64,000 bases of DNA from Larix kaempferi (GCA_027924585.1 BSBM01001446.1:1984001-2048000), one strand, 5' to 3'; numbered from the stretch's first letter, positions 44,016 through 56,608 are shown. The notes: generated from the sequence alone by a model not told the origin. Numbers and translations are program-made.

Positions 44016-44700
44016 ATATAAAACTTCTTTCAACCCAAATTCACACTTGGACAACTTAGCAAACAAAGATTATTCATGCAAAATTTTCAAGACAACTTCT
44101 AGATGATGCAAGTGTTCCTTCCATGTTTTACTATAAATCAAAATGTCATCAAAGAAAACCAAAACAAACTTATAGAGCTGCTTGCAAAATATTTGGTTCA
44201 TGCATGATTGAAATTTGGCTAGAGCATTGGTCAAACCAAAAGGCATGACAAGAAACTCGAAATGGCCATAGTGACATCGAAAAGTTGTTTTCTGCACATC
44301 CTCCATCTTCATTTGAATTTGATGGTAACCATATCTAAGATCAATTTTGGAGAATAATTTTTCTCCATGTATCTCATCCATGAGCTCATCTATTCTAGGG
44401 ATGGGATATCTATTCTTAGTTGTCTTCTTGTTTAGACCTCTAAAATCAATGCACATTCTCAAGGTCCCATCTTTTTTCTCCACCAAACAAATGAAGAAGC
44501 ATAGGGACTAGAGCTTGGTCTAATGAGTCCCAATTCCAAGATCTCTTAAATAGCCTTCTCAATCTCATCTCTGAACTTTTTTGGATTTCTATATGGTGGT
44601 ATTTGTATAGGTGAAGTTTCCACCTCCAAAACAATGTTGTTCTCAACTCCTCTATTAGGTGGCCTTCTAGGAGGTAGGTCTCCAAAAACATTTTCATATT
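44016..44700 (-). pseudogene. Element H reverse transcriptase
   Basis: Minus strand: MVEKKDGTLRMCIDFRGLNK, RYPIPRIDELMDEIHGEKLF, SKIDLRYGYHQIQMKMEDVQ, HFEFLVMPFGLTNALAKFQS and the catalytic FFDD in LVFFDDILIYSKTWKEHL. The fingers before 44486 are in another frame (44697-44446). The 139-residue core is otherwise well kept, so this is one of the better-preserved enzymes in the window. Confidence 0.85.
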
Positions 44701-44731
44701 TTTATAGTAGCTTCCTTATCTCCCTTGGATG

Positions 44732-45243
44732 TTATGCAATATTTATTTTTGGCTTGGGGGAAGTGATGCAACATTCAATATCCACATGCCTCAATATAAA
44801 CCTCATACTTTGGGAAGACACTACTTGATTCGGATAGGTATGCATTCCTCTCACTACCCTTTGTTTTCCTTCCAAATATTTGAATCTGATTTCAGGGATT
44901 TGATAGTTCACTGTATGTTCCCTTATAGAGTACATCCATTTCACTCCCAAGACCACATTAGTATCAACAACATCAACCACATAAAATTTATAAAAAAATG
45001 TGTAATTACCTATGTGAGTTGTAGCTTTGGAATCCATGTTTTGCACTCCATAGTATTGTGACCTAGAATGATGACTGTGAAGCCATCAAATGGTTCAATA
45101 GGTAGATTTCTCCTCTCCACCATGGATGCATCAATGAATATATGTGTGGCTTCTCCATCTACCAATACTGAAACCCTTTTTCCTTGTACCACTCCCTTGC
45201 ATTGAATGGTGTGAAAATGAGGCACTCCTGAAAGTGCTGCCAT
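44732..45243 (-). pseudogene. Element H aspartic protease and linker
   Basis: Minus strand: SGVPHFHTIQCKGVVQGKRV then VLVDGEATHIFIDASMVERR (active site VDGxATH) and FDGFTVIILGHNTMECKTWI. In the next frame (45046-44732) come FYKFYVVDVVDTNVVLGVKW and QIPEIRFKYLEGKQRVVRGM, the distal part with the 'VLGxxWL' end. A frameshift between them makes it non-coding. Confidence 0.7.
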
Positions 45244-46389
45244 TCTCCCTTTGTCAGGTGAAGGATGATATTATTCTTGTTTCCCTTATTTTGTTGTGTC
45301 ATATCCCTCTTCTTGGTCTAAAATATTTCCTTCTTCCTCCATACCCCCTTCATACTCATCATCATCCGAAAATACTTCAATGTATTGTGCTTTCCCCTTA
45401 GCACATTTATGCCCTGGTACCCATGGTTGGAAGCATGTGTAACATAGTTTCTTTATTCTGAGTTCTTCCTTGCTTGGTCCCTCTTTATTATACTTTCAAA
45501 ATTCATCTTTTTTCCATGGCTTCTATTCAAATTTGAACTTGGAAGGAAAGTTGGGCTTGGGAGGAAACCTTGTCTTGGGTAGCAAATTTTCCAGATCTCT
45601 TTCCAAGTTCATGGAATCTTTCAATGAAGTAGGTTTGTGGGCCTTAAATAAACCCTTCAAAGTTCAAGCAAAACTTCAGTAAAGAGAAATACTAATCTGA
45701 CCATAGATATATCATCCACCTTAACTGATAGTTTTTGGAATTCCAACATGTACTCAGCTGGGGTTCCAATTTGCTTCAATTGTGCTAGTTATTTGAAAGG
45801 CATTTTACCTATGGTATAATTCAATTATTTATTTTGAAAGGGGGTCGTATTACCTCCCCTCATTTTGAGCTTGTTTGCAACGGTAAAGTATTGATCAAAT
45901 GGTAGGGTTCTTCTACAATCTTCACTCAACTCCTTCCATTCTGTTATAAATTCCTGCATATCATATTGGGTGTTAGGATATTCTTTGGAATCAATAAATT
46001 TAGGTGTAGTATCCCTTAGTGAACTCTGAAATACATGAGGTCTATTATGAGGCCTTGTCTCTGAGAAAATGTTTCCACCCATTGCCTTCTTTTCCTCGGA
46101 AGAAGAACTATAGCCACTTTTCTTCCAATTTGACTAGCCAACAATTCAAACCCTTTCATGATCTGATTTTTCATGTATTCAAAGAATGGTTTCATGAATT
46201 TACTAAACTCCTCATTCTCCTTTGAGGTTCATTTCTCATATTTAATCATGGTTTCAAAAGAATGCACTTCTTCTCCTTCTTCTTCTCTTTCACCAAAAAT
46301 AATTTCAGTTTCAGTTTCTAAGGGTGGGATATTATTTTTATGACTTCTTGTCCTCATGAATGTTCATCCACATCAGGTTCAAGGAGCAT
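45244..46389 (-). pseudogene. Element H gag remnant
   Basis: Minus strand: PHVFQSSLRDTTPKFIDSKE, YPNTQYDMQEFITEWKELSE and DCRRTLPFDQYFTVANKLKM (46082-45825), then the capsid C-terminal part ('LNYTIGKMPFK') and later Lys/Arg-rich sequence. Several stops. It is the expected position for gag just after the PBS, but no zinc knuckle is clearly readable. Confidence 0.6.
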
Positions 46390-46401
46390 GCTCTGATACC
46401 A
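46390..46401 (-). other. Primer-binding site of element H (initiator tRNA-Met)
   Basis: The plus strand reads GCTCTGATACCA, the exact reverse complement of TGGTATCAGAGC. It is separated from the LTR edge (46404) by 2 bp. Confidence 0.9.
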
Positions 46402-46403
46402 CT

Positions 46404-48184
46404 TGTAGTTTCCCTTTTAATGAATTTGTAAACATTAGGAAAATTTGCAATTTTTGGCCAATTCGACCCTTAGACTAGTAATGACTCAAATGATTCCAAA
46501 TGGATCCAAATGATTTTGAATTGGGTATGAATTTGTTTGTAAGGTATTAATACATAAAAATGAGGCTGAATGATGCTTGGACACTCTCAAAATACTTCGA
46601 CAACATTAATTTACAATCAGGGAAAATTAGGGAAATTTACTAGTCAATTCGAGGTTCAAAACCCCCAAGGGTAGGGGACAAAAATGGCTTTCCAAATGCA
46701 ATATGATCCTCTCAAATTTTATAACAGAGACATGGAATTGTTAAAGGACTTAAATGGGCTCCAAAATGCATCATCAATCAGTTTCTAAAGGCTTTTTAAA
46801 CTCCATTAAATCATGGGTTTATCGACATGTCTTCACATAGAGGGGAATGATAGGAAACTTCACCACTTGCTATGAAATTCGATATTTATGTTCGAAAGGA
46901 TTATGAAATGTATATGAAAATTCTTCAAGGCATTAATGACTCTCCATACATCATAAAAATGATAGAGATGAGATGATACAAGTCAAAATAAAGCAACTTC
47001 AATCTTTCATAATAAGATATGAGGAAAATGGCACTATTTATACATTGCTTGGTATTTTGACATAGTTTCACTTAGTATTTAGACTTGAGGATATTCTGAG
47101 CAGAAAATACAGAGTAAATACATAAAATTACAAATAAATGGGGACACAATATCTCCCCCAAATAGATCGTCATCTCACCAAGTGCGCCCTTCCTCCAAGA
47201 GCCAACATATGAAGAGAAAAGTGAGAAAGGTGTGGAAACAAGTTAAGGAAGAGGATGTCACGAGCAGCCCTGTAGCTTCAAACTGAAGCAAATGACTCCA
47301 TTGTAGATCCAAATGAAAGGTTTGAATGACCTCTCCAATTTCCAATCAGGATGGGAATCTTTCACCCTCAAAATTGGTAGTAAGGTATGTAGAGTAAACA
47401 CTCCACAAGCATGGACAAGCCATGCTCTCCAATATGCAAAATGAGAAATGATCAAAAGTTACTCCCCTTCTTTGTTCTTGAATTTTATAAACTTCCAAAG
47501 ACCTCCTTAGCTCGAATTCCATCCATGAGCTTCATGCCAACTAGAATTGGGAAGAGATTCCAATGTGTGCCACTTGTCCCTCCATTCCTAGCCTCCTCCT
47601 TCACTCAATTCGAATGGGTGACTCTTTGGATTCCCTAACTCCCTTGTGTGCCCTCTTCGAGGATACTTTTAGCCCTGACATGTCATATATGTCATATGTC
47701 AGCAATCAGGTCTGATTTTTGTCATAAGTGTCATAGAATATTCATCATTGTTGTCATAGAAGTTAGGGAATCTAGCCCAAGTGTCCCAATAGCTCCAAAA
47801 TGACTCTTCCTCTTCCATGGGAGTTACTCTTCCTCTCCATGTCAACCTCATTGAGTCATGCCAAGTGTTATTCCATTCCAAATCCCCCATGAACATTGGA
47901 ATCCACCTTAGATTTGAATGGGTGAGATTGGAATGCCATGTGGCATGGGGAATCTTGCTTGAGTGGGCCCCACACCTCCAATGTGCCCTCATGACCAAGT
48001 GCCACCTTATTTTCCTATCTTAAATATTTATTTATTCCACATTTAATATATTTTTTCAAGATAAAGTCCATTTGGGGTTTTATAGTCTCCTTATTCCAAA
48101 TCTAATGTTTCCACTCCAACCTAAGAAACTAGTAGATTGGTGGAATTTTCTCTTCTTGAGATTTATTTGAATGGAGACATTACA
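46404..48184 (-). repeat. 5' LTR of element H
   Basis: A 1781-bp segment with plus-strand ends TGTAGTTTCCC (left, beside the PBS) and GAGACATTACA (right), an LTR-type inverted pair. Right of 48184 the tnp2 frame of element I starts abruptly. No gene inside; short frames are chance. The partner LTR lies outside the window. Confidence 0.75.
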
Positions 48185-49530
48185 GTACACACATATGCCA
48201 TACAACATAAAAATCCTCTATGATGGGGTGGGTCTCGACATATCATATACCCATATCCCTTCACATAATTCCTTGAACTCATCGATCAATGGTTGCAGGT
48301 AAACATCCATATTCTTCACTTGTCTTCTACCATGGACTATAAGAGCCAACATATGATGTTCATTCTTCACAGACAACCATGGGGGGATATTGTTATTGAT
48401 CACTACTACATGCCAAACAATATAGATGGTTTTTGGTTGGGAATATGGGTTGACGCCATCAATGTCTATGCTTAATTAGAGGATGTGTACTTCATCCTTG
48501 AATTTATCGAGCCATGTATCCTCTATATGCTTCATGGAAATTGAATCTGTTGGGAGTCACATAACTCCTTCCTCACTTCGGTGCGATGCATGCCATCCCT
48601 GCAACATAGATAATTCTTTGCAATGAAAGAGCGTTTGAATACTTGGGATTATAGGCCTGTGCCTCATTATCTTATGAGGAGGACCATGTGCTTTAGCCTT
48701 GTTATTCAATTCTTTGTAGTTTTCATGCCCACATTTTGGACATATCTCTTTGTCTGCATATTCGCCTCTATATAGAATACAATCATTGGGACACGCACGC
48801 TATGATATGTACTCAACACTCAACATTTTCAACATTTTATTTGACTCTTCGCAGCTGTTGAGAAAGACATTATCATTCGGAAGTACCTTATATTTGAATA
48901 ACCTACATTTAGTGGGAAATACACATGTACAATGTCATTTAACGTTTATAAAATTGACCATTTTCATTGATGAGTGTGTCACAAGATTCCTCAAAATATA
49001 ATGTAGTTGATAGTCAGTTACCTCAACATTACTGAGAAACATGCGTCTAACATGCCATAAAATTGTTGTTCCCAATTGCATAGACTTTGACTGGCCAGGT
49101 TCAAAGAGAGGTGTGGTGGAAGCCAATTTAATACTTTAGTGATATGAGCATCATCCCCTAGCTCATTGTCTTGGAATGTATGTAACAACATTGCATTCAT
49201 GGCACTCCTTTGTCATAATAACTCATCCATACCAACATCTACTCCATTTCCTCCATTTCCAACATGTGAAGAACTACTATTACTTTAGGAATTCCTAATT
49301 GGTGAGGATGGACAAATTGGAAATTGAATAGGTGGTTGATTCAACCATGCTTGGTATGCTTCCTCTCCAAGTTGCACTCTTTTTTCATCCTTATCTCGAT
49401 TTGACATTATACTGGGGTGCAACAAAAGATGGTAAGCAGGTTTCTCATCATCGGAATCCTGAATTCAAAAATATTGAACTTTACATCGACAATGTTAGTA
49501 AGCGCACTGCAATTAGTGTTATCTAGAATT
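48185..49530 (-). pseudogene. CACTA transposase tnp2 (Transposase_21), truncated by element H
   Basis: Minus strand, possible start MSNRDKDEKRVQLGEEAYQ near 49400. The clear family blocks are NDCILYRGEYADKEICPKCG (48781-48704, the conserved 'CPxCG' finger), PPHKIMRHRPIIPSIQ, WHASHRSEEGVM, HIEDTWLDKFKDEVHIL, NIPPWLSVKNEHHMLALIVH and DVYLQPLIDEFKELCEGIWV (48300-48240). The last two are signature stretches of the Transposase_21 domain. The C-terminal half is missing because H is inserted. Stops are numerous. The enzyme would cut and join CACTA ends. Confidence 0.8.
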
Positions 49531-49781
49531 ATACAAAACAATTATTAAAGAAGCGCGAGAATCATTTCTAATAGAAAATGTTAAGCTACAAACAATTTAT
49601 AAAGCAAACATTCAGATTGAGCGTAAATTAACATCAATTCCACATTAAATATAAAAATTTAAAAATGACAAACACATTTTCAAATTGAATTTATAAATTA
49701 AATTAACAATTTATAAAACATAATTTAAAATTGAGTAATATATTAACATGACTCCCATTGAAAATTAACAAATATAATTAA
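49531..49781. other. AT-rich spacer between tnp2 and the SET-like ORF
   Basis: No coding sequence seen; likely an intergenic spacer or an intron. Confidence 0.4.
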
Positions 49782-51316
49782 TCAATGTTTTTTTGTCTTA
49801 CGCCCCAAGGGAACATATGAGGGTGATCCCAATGCAAGGCATATCTGATGAGCGGTTAGTGGTCTACGAAAGTTATAGTTTATTAACAACTCGTAACCAA
49901 GAGACAAACTACATATTGCATGTACAATTTAAAATATGGATGCTTTCCTTTTCATAAAGAACTCATGGTCATTGAAGTGTTCCTCAAATGAACACTTTGC
50001 GGAAAATAAAGAGCACCTAGAACTATTTATGAACCCTGCAATGTTCCATCAGTGCGTGGACGACCATCTATATATAACAAGTTATTCTTGCTAAAGTTTC
50101 TAGGAACATAACCATTCATGCACATACTATACATGGGAATGCTATCCTTGTATTTAAAAGTGTTCAAGTAATCAGACCGACAATAGATAGAACCGCAAAA
50201 TGGCATAAGTGCTACTGACTGTTTGGGAGGAATGAGTACATGTGAAAGGATAAACAACCCAAGATTTGCAGCATCTATATTAGACTTGGAAATCATAAAA
50301 TGATTACCACAAAAGGAGATTTCGGTTCCAACATTAGGTACATGTATAGAATACAGCCAAGTACCATACAAAGAGCGTTCGTAATAAGTTTGATATTTGC
50401 TTTGCAAATTCACGGGAAGGAAGAAATCATCACTACCCTCCAACAATCAGATGGAATTTGGTGTGTAATTGGATAGTTTTTCTCTCAACTCATGCAAATT
50501 TCTAGATCTTCTAGTAGAGATGGGTTGGGTGGCATTCATATCATACTTTGGATCACTAGAACTTTCATTTGACCGAACATAAGCAAAGGGGTTCATCAAT
50601 TTAGGATGAGACATAGCTTTTTTGGCTTTCAAATTTTTCAAAAATGAGCATAGGTAATTGTTCTTGCATGTCTTTTTTATATTACCTATTGGATTTTTTA
50701 CTACAGTAGGGGGTATTAGAACATCAACATTGGGAAATATATCCTTGGTGTAATGGGTGAATGTGACATGCCGAGGGTTCTCCTTCAACCCTTGACATTT
50801 TGAACAACCACAAACTACTGGGGTGTCATAAAAGAGTTCTAGCTCATGACATATTATCATCGATGAACCATGAATGCGGATTTAAGATGCCATGTTACAA
50901 TTGGCGGGGTAAAGAGGCTGTCCATTTTCATCTATGAACTGCTTGCAGTATCTTGCTCCTGATAAGAGCTTTTGACATTTTGAAACTGGTGGAATGTCTT
51001 GTGCATCCAAACTCGAACCTGATTCGATATCCTGCAATAAAGAATAAATTGATATTTAGATTCACATGGATAACATAAATTCAAATAAAAAGTCAAAATA
51101 TAAATACAACCTGATTTTACCGGGGATGGAAAGGGAGAACTCGTCGAACTTTGAACAAGATGGATTGAGTTGGAATATGAAGAATTGTCCTTTTGATACT
51201 ACAAACTTCGCCCTTTGCATTTGATCCAAATCAACAATCAATATACGTCTCTACAATCCTAAATTTGGTTGAAGAACTATATTACAATCTAACTTCCAAT
51301 ATAGTTTGGAAACCAT
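49782..51316 (-). pseudogene. SET-domain-like ORF inside CACTA element I
   Basis: Minus strand. An ATG at 51316-51314 opens an exon (MVSKLYWKLDCNIVLQ...GQFFIFQLNPSCSKFDEFSL) to 51111. A GT-AG candidate intron 51110-51032 leads to a long second exon, though the join as read is off by one base. A Cys cluster (VVCGCSKCQGLKENPRH) precedes GTWLYSIHVPNVGT. SET-like blocks follow: KSNIDAANLGLFIL (N-x-GLGLF), LMPFCGSIYCRSDY (Y-x-G-x-x-like), LLYIDGRP, and after a frameshift near 50033 GFINSSR (FINHS-like). Then come SLSLGYELLINYNF (GEELxxDYxF-like) and LGRKTKKH before TGA at 49784-49782. SET proteins methylate lysines. The Asn of FINSS and the last Tyr are kept and the His is Ser. Stops: TAG in exon 1, one before IRIHGSS, one near 50450 and TAA near 49920. 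Confidence 0.5.
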
Positions 51317-52900
51317 TTTGTAAGAATAAGGTGAGTTTAAGCAACATATATATTGTATGAAATATTGTAATTAGTGTGGTTGAATACTAAAATAACATTT
51401 GCGATGAATATATAATTTTAAGTGGATACATAAAACCACATGATTTACAAATTGATCCAGTGTGTCTATTCAAGTATACATGCACCGGTGCGTTCACATA
51501 CACCAAACGCACCGGTGCACTCACATATACCAACCACACCGGTGCGCTCACATACACCAACCACACTGATGCTTAAAAACTATAAATGCACAGTGAAAGA
51601 ACATCCGCAAAATCCCCTACGATAGAAAATATCCGCTACATTTGGTGGAAGATATTTATACATGCATTTTACAACATTTTTCAAGCCAATGCATTTCATG
51701 CACATAAGTGCATTGGGGCGTCCTAACTATACATGCACCGTGGCATGTGATTTTTTTAAGTTGTTGAATTTAATGTTGCTAGTGTTGCATTGAAACTCAG
51801 AGGTCCGGTGCGTTTCATATATGACCACAAGCACACCAAAATACCGAAAAATCAAAATTAAAAAAACAATCGCACAAACTATTTTTTCCGTAAACTGAAA
51901 AAAGGCAGTTATTTTAAGTCCAAAAAATAATATAAATTATGTTTAAAAGCAAAAAACCTATACATTAATTCATTCTTTTGCCGAAAATTTTAGGGGAGAG
52001 TTTTGGAAGAGAGAATTACGTGGAAGGAGTTTGGAGCAACTGGATTATTTTGAGGATTGAAATTTGTTAGGCATGGTGAATCAAGCAAAACCCTACATGG
52101 TAAAAATTTCAAGTATGTAAATATTATTGTTGATCTTATTATCTTATTTAGAGTTTAACTAGATTTAGAAAAAAAAAAACTTCATACTTACCTTCAATGT
52201 TGCAACCCTTATTTTCTCACTAATGTGGCTGCAAAATTTTACATTAGGGTTTAAATCCCTCTATTGTTATACACAATTACGATTTCACCTTTTAGGGATT
52301 TTAGATTTTCTAAGCTTGTGAGTATATATAGAAAGCATACAGTGAGATGGGGCCACTTTTTGGGTTGAATCCGTAGCCATGTCGGCTATGGTAAGTTTTC
52401 TATTTTTTTTTTAATAAAAAAACACTTGCATAAATATCGATGCATTTGTATTACATGAACGCACTGGTGGTGGTATAATGAAAGTGCACCAAACAAGATA
52501 TACGACAAATGATGTTTTATTTTATAAAAACATAAAAATCATTTTTTTGTTTCTTGGTTCTCTATCCGCTATGGACCAGACATGATATACGACACATGAT
52601 GTTCTATTTTATAAAAACACAAAAATTATTTTTTTGTTTCTCGATTCTCTATTTGTGGTGCGTATATACAAATATCGCACCTCTAATTGCAAGAACGCAT
52701 CATTTTTTATTTTCTTAAAACATTACATAATTTTCATCCATTCATGGTGCCCTTGTGTTCATAACTCATCAGTGCATTTAGGTACATACATGCACCGTGT
52801 GTTTTATGTGATAAAATGCAACAGTATCATACTTGTTTTCTTTTTTGAAGGTCTGTAATTTATTTGTATAATATATTGATGGCTTCTCTATTTAATGGTC
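51317..52900. other. Central region of CACTA I with palindromic GCACCGGTGC-type repeats
   Basis: Between the minus-strand SET-like ORF and the plus-strand exons. GCACCGGTGC-like motifs occur at 51485, 51509 and 51538 (spaced 24-29 bp, each with a CACATA.ACCAA spacer), with diverged copies near 51565, 51810, 52455, 52670 and 52790. In CACTA elements such motifs are bound by the TnpA protein. Their position between divergent genes could also mean a shared promoter. An alternative is the subterminal region of a second CACTA copy. No ORF of note. Confidence 0.55.
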
Positions 52901-55370
52901 CATGTTGTTTATTGATAGAAAATGCATGTTATGAGTTAAATGAACAACAACTTTAGTCAACATGATGGAAGCACATCCATAATTACGAAGAAGGCAAGTA
53001 ATTTTAATTGATTTGTGCATTTAAATTAACCTTGTTGAATTATTTCTAAAGTTAACTAATATGTATTGGTTAATATGTGACATGCAGAGCCAAAAAATGA
53101 GGAAGCTTGATAAGATTCTTACCAATCTAAATCCAGAAGAGTGTAAAACGTTGATGGAAAAGTTGTAGAGGGGTGAATCAAGTGAATAAAAAATAAGTCA
53201 ATATGCATTGTTTCTTCAACTTTGAGTAATAATGTACTTAATAATTTATTCACTAATATGTTTCAAATAATATAATTCACATATGTTGAATGTTATGCAT
53301 GGATTGACATCAATAGAAGTCAATATCATCATAAGAAAACAAAATTATGGAAGATGCAAATGATGATCAATTGGTCCTTAGCTCATCTGGAGTGGTGTTG
53401 GAAGTTAATAGAAGGAGCAAAGAATTTTATAATACTATGGGGAATATAGTGGAAAGAAAGTACAGATGTGCTTTTCATTTACAATACAGAAAATAATCAA
53501 ATGATTCGAAAAACCAGGTCATATGTAAACTACAAGAGGTGTTTGTAGAGCAATGATCAATGAGACTTGTCAGACTTGCAATAGCAAAAACATACAACAA
53601 CAAAAAAGAATCATTCAAAAATTAATATTCCTAAACAATATGTTTATGTAGAATATGTATCTATAACTACTACAAAGCGACATTCCTTCAATAATTTTAA
53701 TTTTGCTATATTTATTTTTCCTATCAACAAAAAATAGTTTAATGTCATTTTACATTTCCAGGAATATTATGAAAATCCCAAAGGATGAACGAGGTGATAT
53801 GTGAAATGTACCAGTAGGGATGTCCAAAAAAGTGTACAAGGAGATTGTCAATGAAATGGACATAATTGCATTGCAGGAGGACCCATATCAACAACAACAT
53901 GCTTCAAATGTATGAAATTATTGATTTTAAGAATTATGTACATCTCATTAATTAATTCAACATTAAATATTAATTTTAAATTGTTTTGTTGCGGAAAATA
54001 AAACAAAATGGAACCCATTTAGCACACAAGACAAGACGACAAGGAAAAAAGGGGTTGATAGCAAAGTTTGTGAGTATTTGTGATTTCTTTATAAGAAATT
54101 AAGATTTCGTAGTGGTTTTGATTTGAATATTTTTTTTGTTTTCATTGGAAATCCTTGGATGTCTTGAAACATGTGTTAACATACAAAGAGGAGCCATCAA
54201 AAGATTTAATTGACATTGGGTTAAGCAAGGGTTTTGATTATATGTTGGCGTATAAAAAATTAATTGTGGATTTTGTAAGTATTTATACTGTTTTACTTCT
54301 CTCATTTTATAACTAATAAAACAACAAAAATCATTTATATTAAATCTAGGATTTGTGACAGGGCACAAAACTTGCAAGGAAAAAGTATGGAGTGGATCCA
54401 ACAGAAGCCTTGTTGATAGAAGGCATGATATTTGGTTTTGAAAGAATATGTATCATTCATCACTCATTTATTTCTATGGTACATCGCTTTTTCAATTTAT
54501 ATTCATGTATACTATCTATTTTTTTTTCATTATTCTCGGCAATGTAGATACACTTAGTACATTTAATTTGTATGTTTACAAATCGATGCTGAAGAAGATG
54601 AAAACAATCAAGCCAATCAACAAAAGATTTGGCCAAAAAACCAAATTGATGCAAGTGGCTCAAGCAACGATAACAAAGTTTGTGAGTATTTATGATTTCA
54701 TTATAAGAAATTAATATTTTGTAGTGGTTGTGATTTGTATATTTTTTTTGTTTTCACTGGAAATCCTTGGATATCTTGAAACATGTGTTAACATACAAAA
54801 AGGAGCCATCAAAATAATTAATTGACATTGGGTTAAGTAAGGGTTGTGAGTATATGTTGGCGTATAAAAAATTAATTGTGGATTTTGTAAGTATCTATAT
54901 TGTTTTACTTCTCTCATTTTATAACTAATAAAACAACAAAAATCATTTATATTAAATCTAGGATTTGTGACAGGGCACAAAACTTGTAGGAAAAACAGTA
55001 TGGAGTGGATCCAATAGAAGTCTTGTTGATAGAAGGCATGATATTTGGTTTTGAAAGAATATTTATCATTCATCACTCAATTATTTCTATGGTATGCTGC
55101 TTTTTCAATTTACATTCATGTATACTATCTATTTTTTTCATTATCCCCGTCAATGTAGATACACTTAATACACTTTATTTTTATGTTTGTAAATTGAAGC
55201 TGAAGAAGAGGAAAACAATCAAGCCAATCAACAAAAGATTCGGCCAAAAAACCCAATTGATGCAAGTGGGTTGGGCAGCAATAATAGTTCCAGCGAAGAA
55301 TGATGATCCGTATTTAATTTTGATGTTAATGCAAGCTATTGTAGCTTGCTGTATATTTTGAAATAATTGT
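52900..55370 (+). pseudogene. CACTA TnpA-like gene, exon series with tandem duplication
   Basis: The plus strand shows short coding blocks separated by AT-rich intron-like sequence: SQKMRKLDKILTNLNPEECK after TTGCAG-like acceptors (53090), DDQLVLSSSGVVLEVNRRSK and IVERKYRCAFHLQYRK (53370-53490), QVICKLQEVFVEQ and MRLVRLAIAKTYNNKKESFK (53510-53620). Next come VPVGMSKKVYKEIVNEMDII (53805-53870), WNPFSTQDKTTRKKGVDSKV (54015-54065), DLIDIGLSKGFDYMLAYKKL and GVDPTEALLIEGMIFGFERI. The pattern resembles the small regulatory (TnpA-like) or plant transposase accessory proteins of CACTA elements. The identification is moderate and rests on context. The last exons occur twice. Confidence 0.45.
54060..55283. 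repeat. 612-bp tandem duplication within the TnpA-like gene
   Basis: 54060-54671 and 54672-55283 match almost throughout. Anchors AAAGTTTGTGAG (54063/54675) and GGGCACAAAACTTG (54361/54973) are both offset by exactly 612. The duplicate carries the exons for GVDPTEALLIEGMIFGFER and KTIKPINKRFGQKT. Confidence 0.92.
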
Positions 55371-55767
55371 CTGTGAAAATCATACATTTTGTATAATAAT
55401 GTACTAGACATAGTGTCTGAATTGAAAAACAACAGGTTACCAATAAGTGTAACAATTACATGCATGTTGACATTTTGATTATTGTTATCTCTATGTTGTC
55501 CTATTTTGTATAACAAAGGCACTTTATTGATATATAATAATTTATTTTGTATTCTATTGCATTCTTCAATGTTGTTGTCAAATGTTACATGTGAAATGAC
55601 ACATTCGTAATTAAATGTATGGATAATTAAATACTACAATAGATGCTTACATCTATGATATAAAAAATTAATCCAAACAAACACAATAATTAAAATTGAA
55701 ATAAAGAGTAATATAAAAAATATTTCAATTTTAGATAAAAATGGAATTAAAAAAATATAATATATAA

Positions 55768-55801
<34 letters not shown>

Positions 55802-56608
55802 AATACAATGTTAGTAGCCACTGTTCAAATAATCATATGCGGTGCTTTTGATAATTGATGTCACACCAATGCATCTCCCCAAATACTACGCATCAATGCA
55901 TTTATGTAAACGACAGGCGCGACACTCCAATGTAAATTAAACGCATCATTGAATTTTAAAAATAAGAATGTCCACATCCAAGACGGCTTATCCAGTACGT
56001 TTTCATCTTTTTATCGCACTGGTGCATGCCAATTGTTTATATGTGCACCGAGAACTATCAAATCTTATACGAACCTGTGCTTTTTTGTGTTTTAGTCCAT
56101 TAGTGTGTTCGAGTTGTTTAAATGCACCAAGTTACTTTGTTCGTTTGTAAGCACCGGTGCGTTATACAATGAAATGCACCGATGCATATGATAAATGTAC
56201 AACATTGGTAAAATTAAAAAATATTAAAAATTGTTTGGTGTGTACGATATAACATATCGCATCGGTATGTTTATGTTGTATGTAAGCACCAGTGCGTATA
56301 ATATATACGCAAGCACCAGTGAAGCATTGAAATTTGGTTCTTTTCGGTGCTCATTCTATTTGAGTGCACATGTGCATTTTTTTACATCGTACAACACCGG
56401 TGCATTTTGTTACTACACACACCGGTGCACACAATTTAAGCAAAGCACATCGGTAAAAAAACATTTTCTAAAGCATCAGCCACCGAGTTTTTTTTAGTTA
56501 TAAAATATGTCCATAATAATCTTCGTTAAAACATCTTCTACCACTGGCAGAGGTTGTAGCGGAGGTTTTTTCGAGATTTTTTTCCAAACTTATAACACTA
56601 AAAGCCTC
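55371..56608. other. Subterminal repeat region of CACTA I
   Basis: The first 450 bp is AT-rich with a (TA)n run at 55769-55798. From about 55850 onward come palindromic subterminal motifs of GCACCGGTGC type near 56150, 56172, 56255, 56284, 56310, 56395, 56418 and 56446. Some are exact or one base off (CACCGGTGCGT, CACCGATGC, CACCAGTGC). Dense short repeats near the termini are diagnostic of CACTA elements and are the binding sites for their regulatory protein. Confidence 0.7.

Larger units (their letters stand above)
42619..48184 (-). mobile_element. LTR retrotransposon H (Ty3 chromovirus-like), 5' half, broken by G
   Basis: A minus-strand element with 5' LTR 46404-48184, PBS 46390-46401, and internal gag, protease, RT, RNase H and integrase down to 42619, where element G interrupts it. 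Integrase type ('YHPQTNGKIERVN') and RT place it with the chromoviruses. The chromodomain region and 3' LTR should lie left of the window. It is itself inserted in the tnp2 gene of CACTA element I. Confidence 0.82.
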
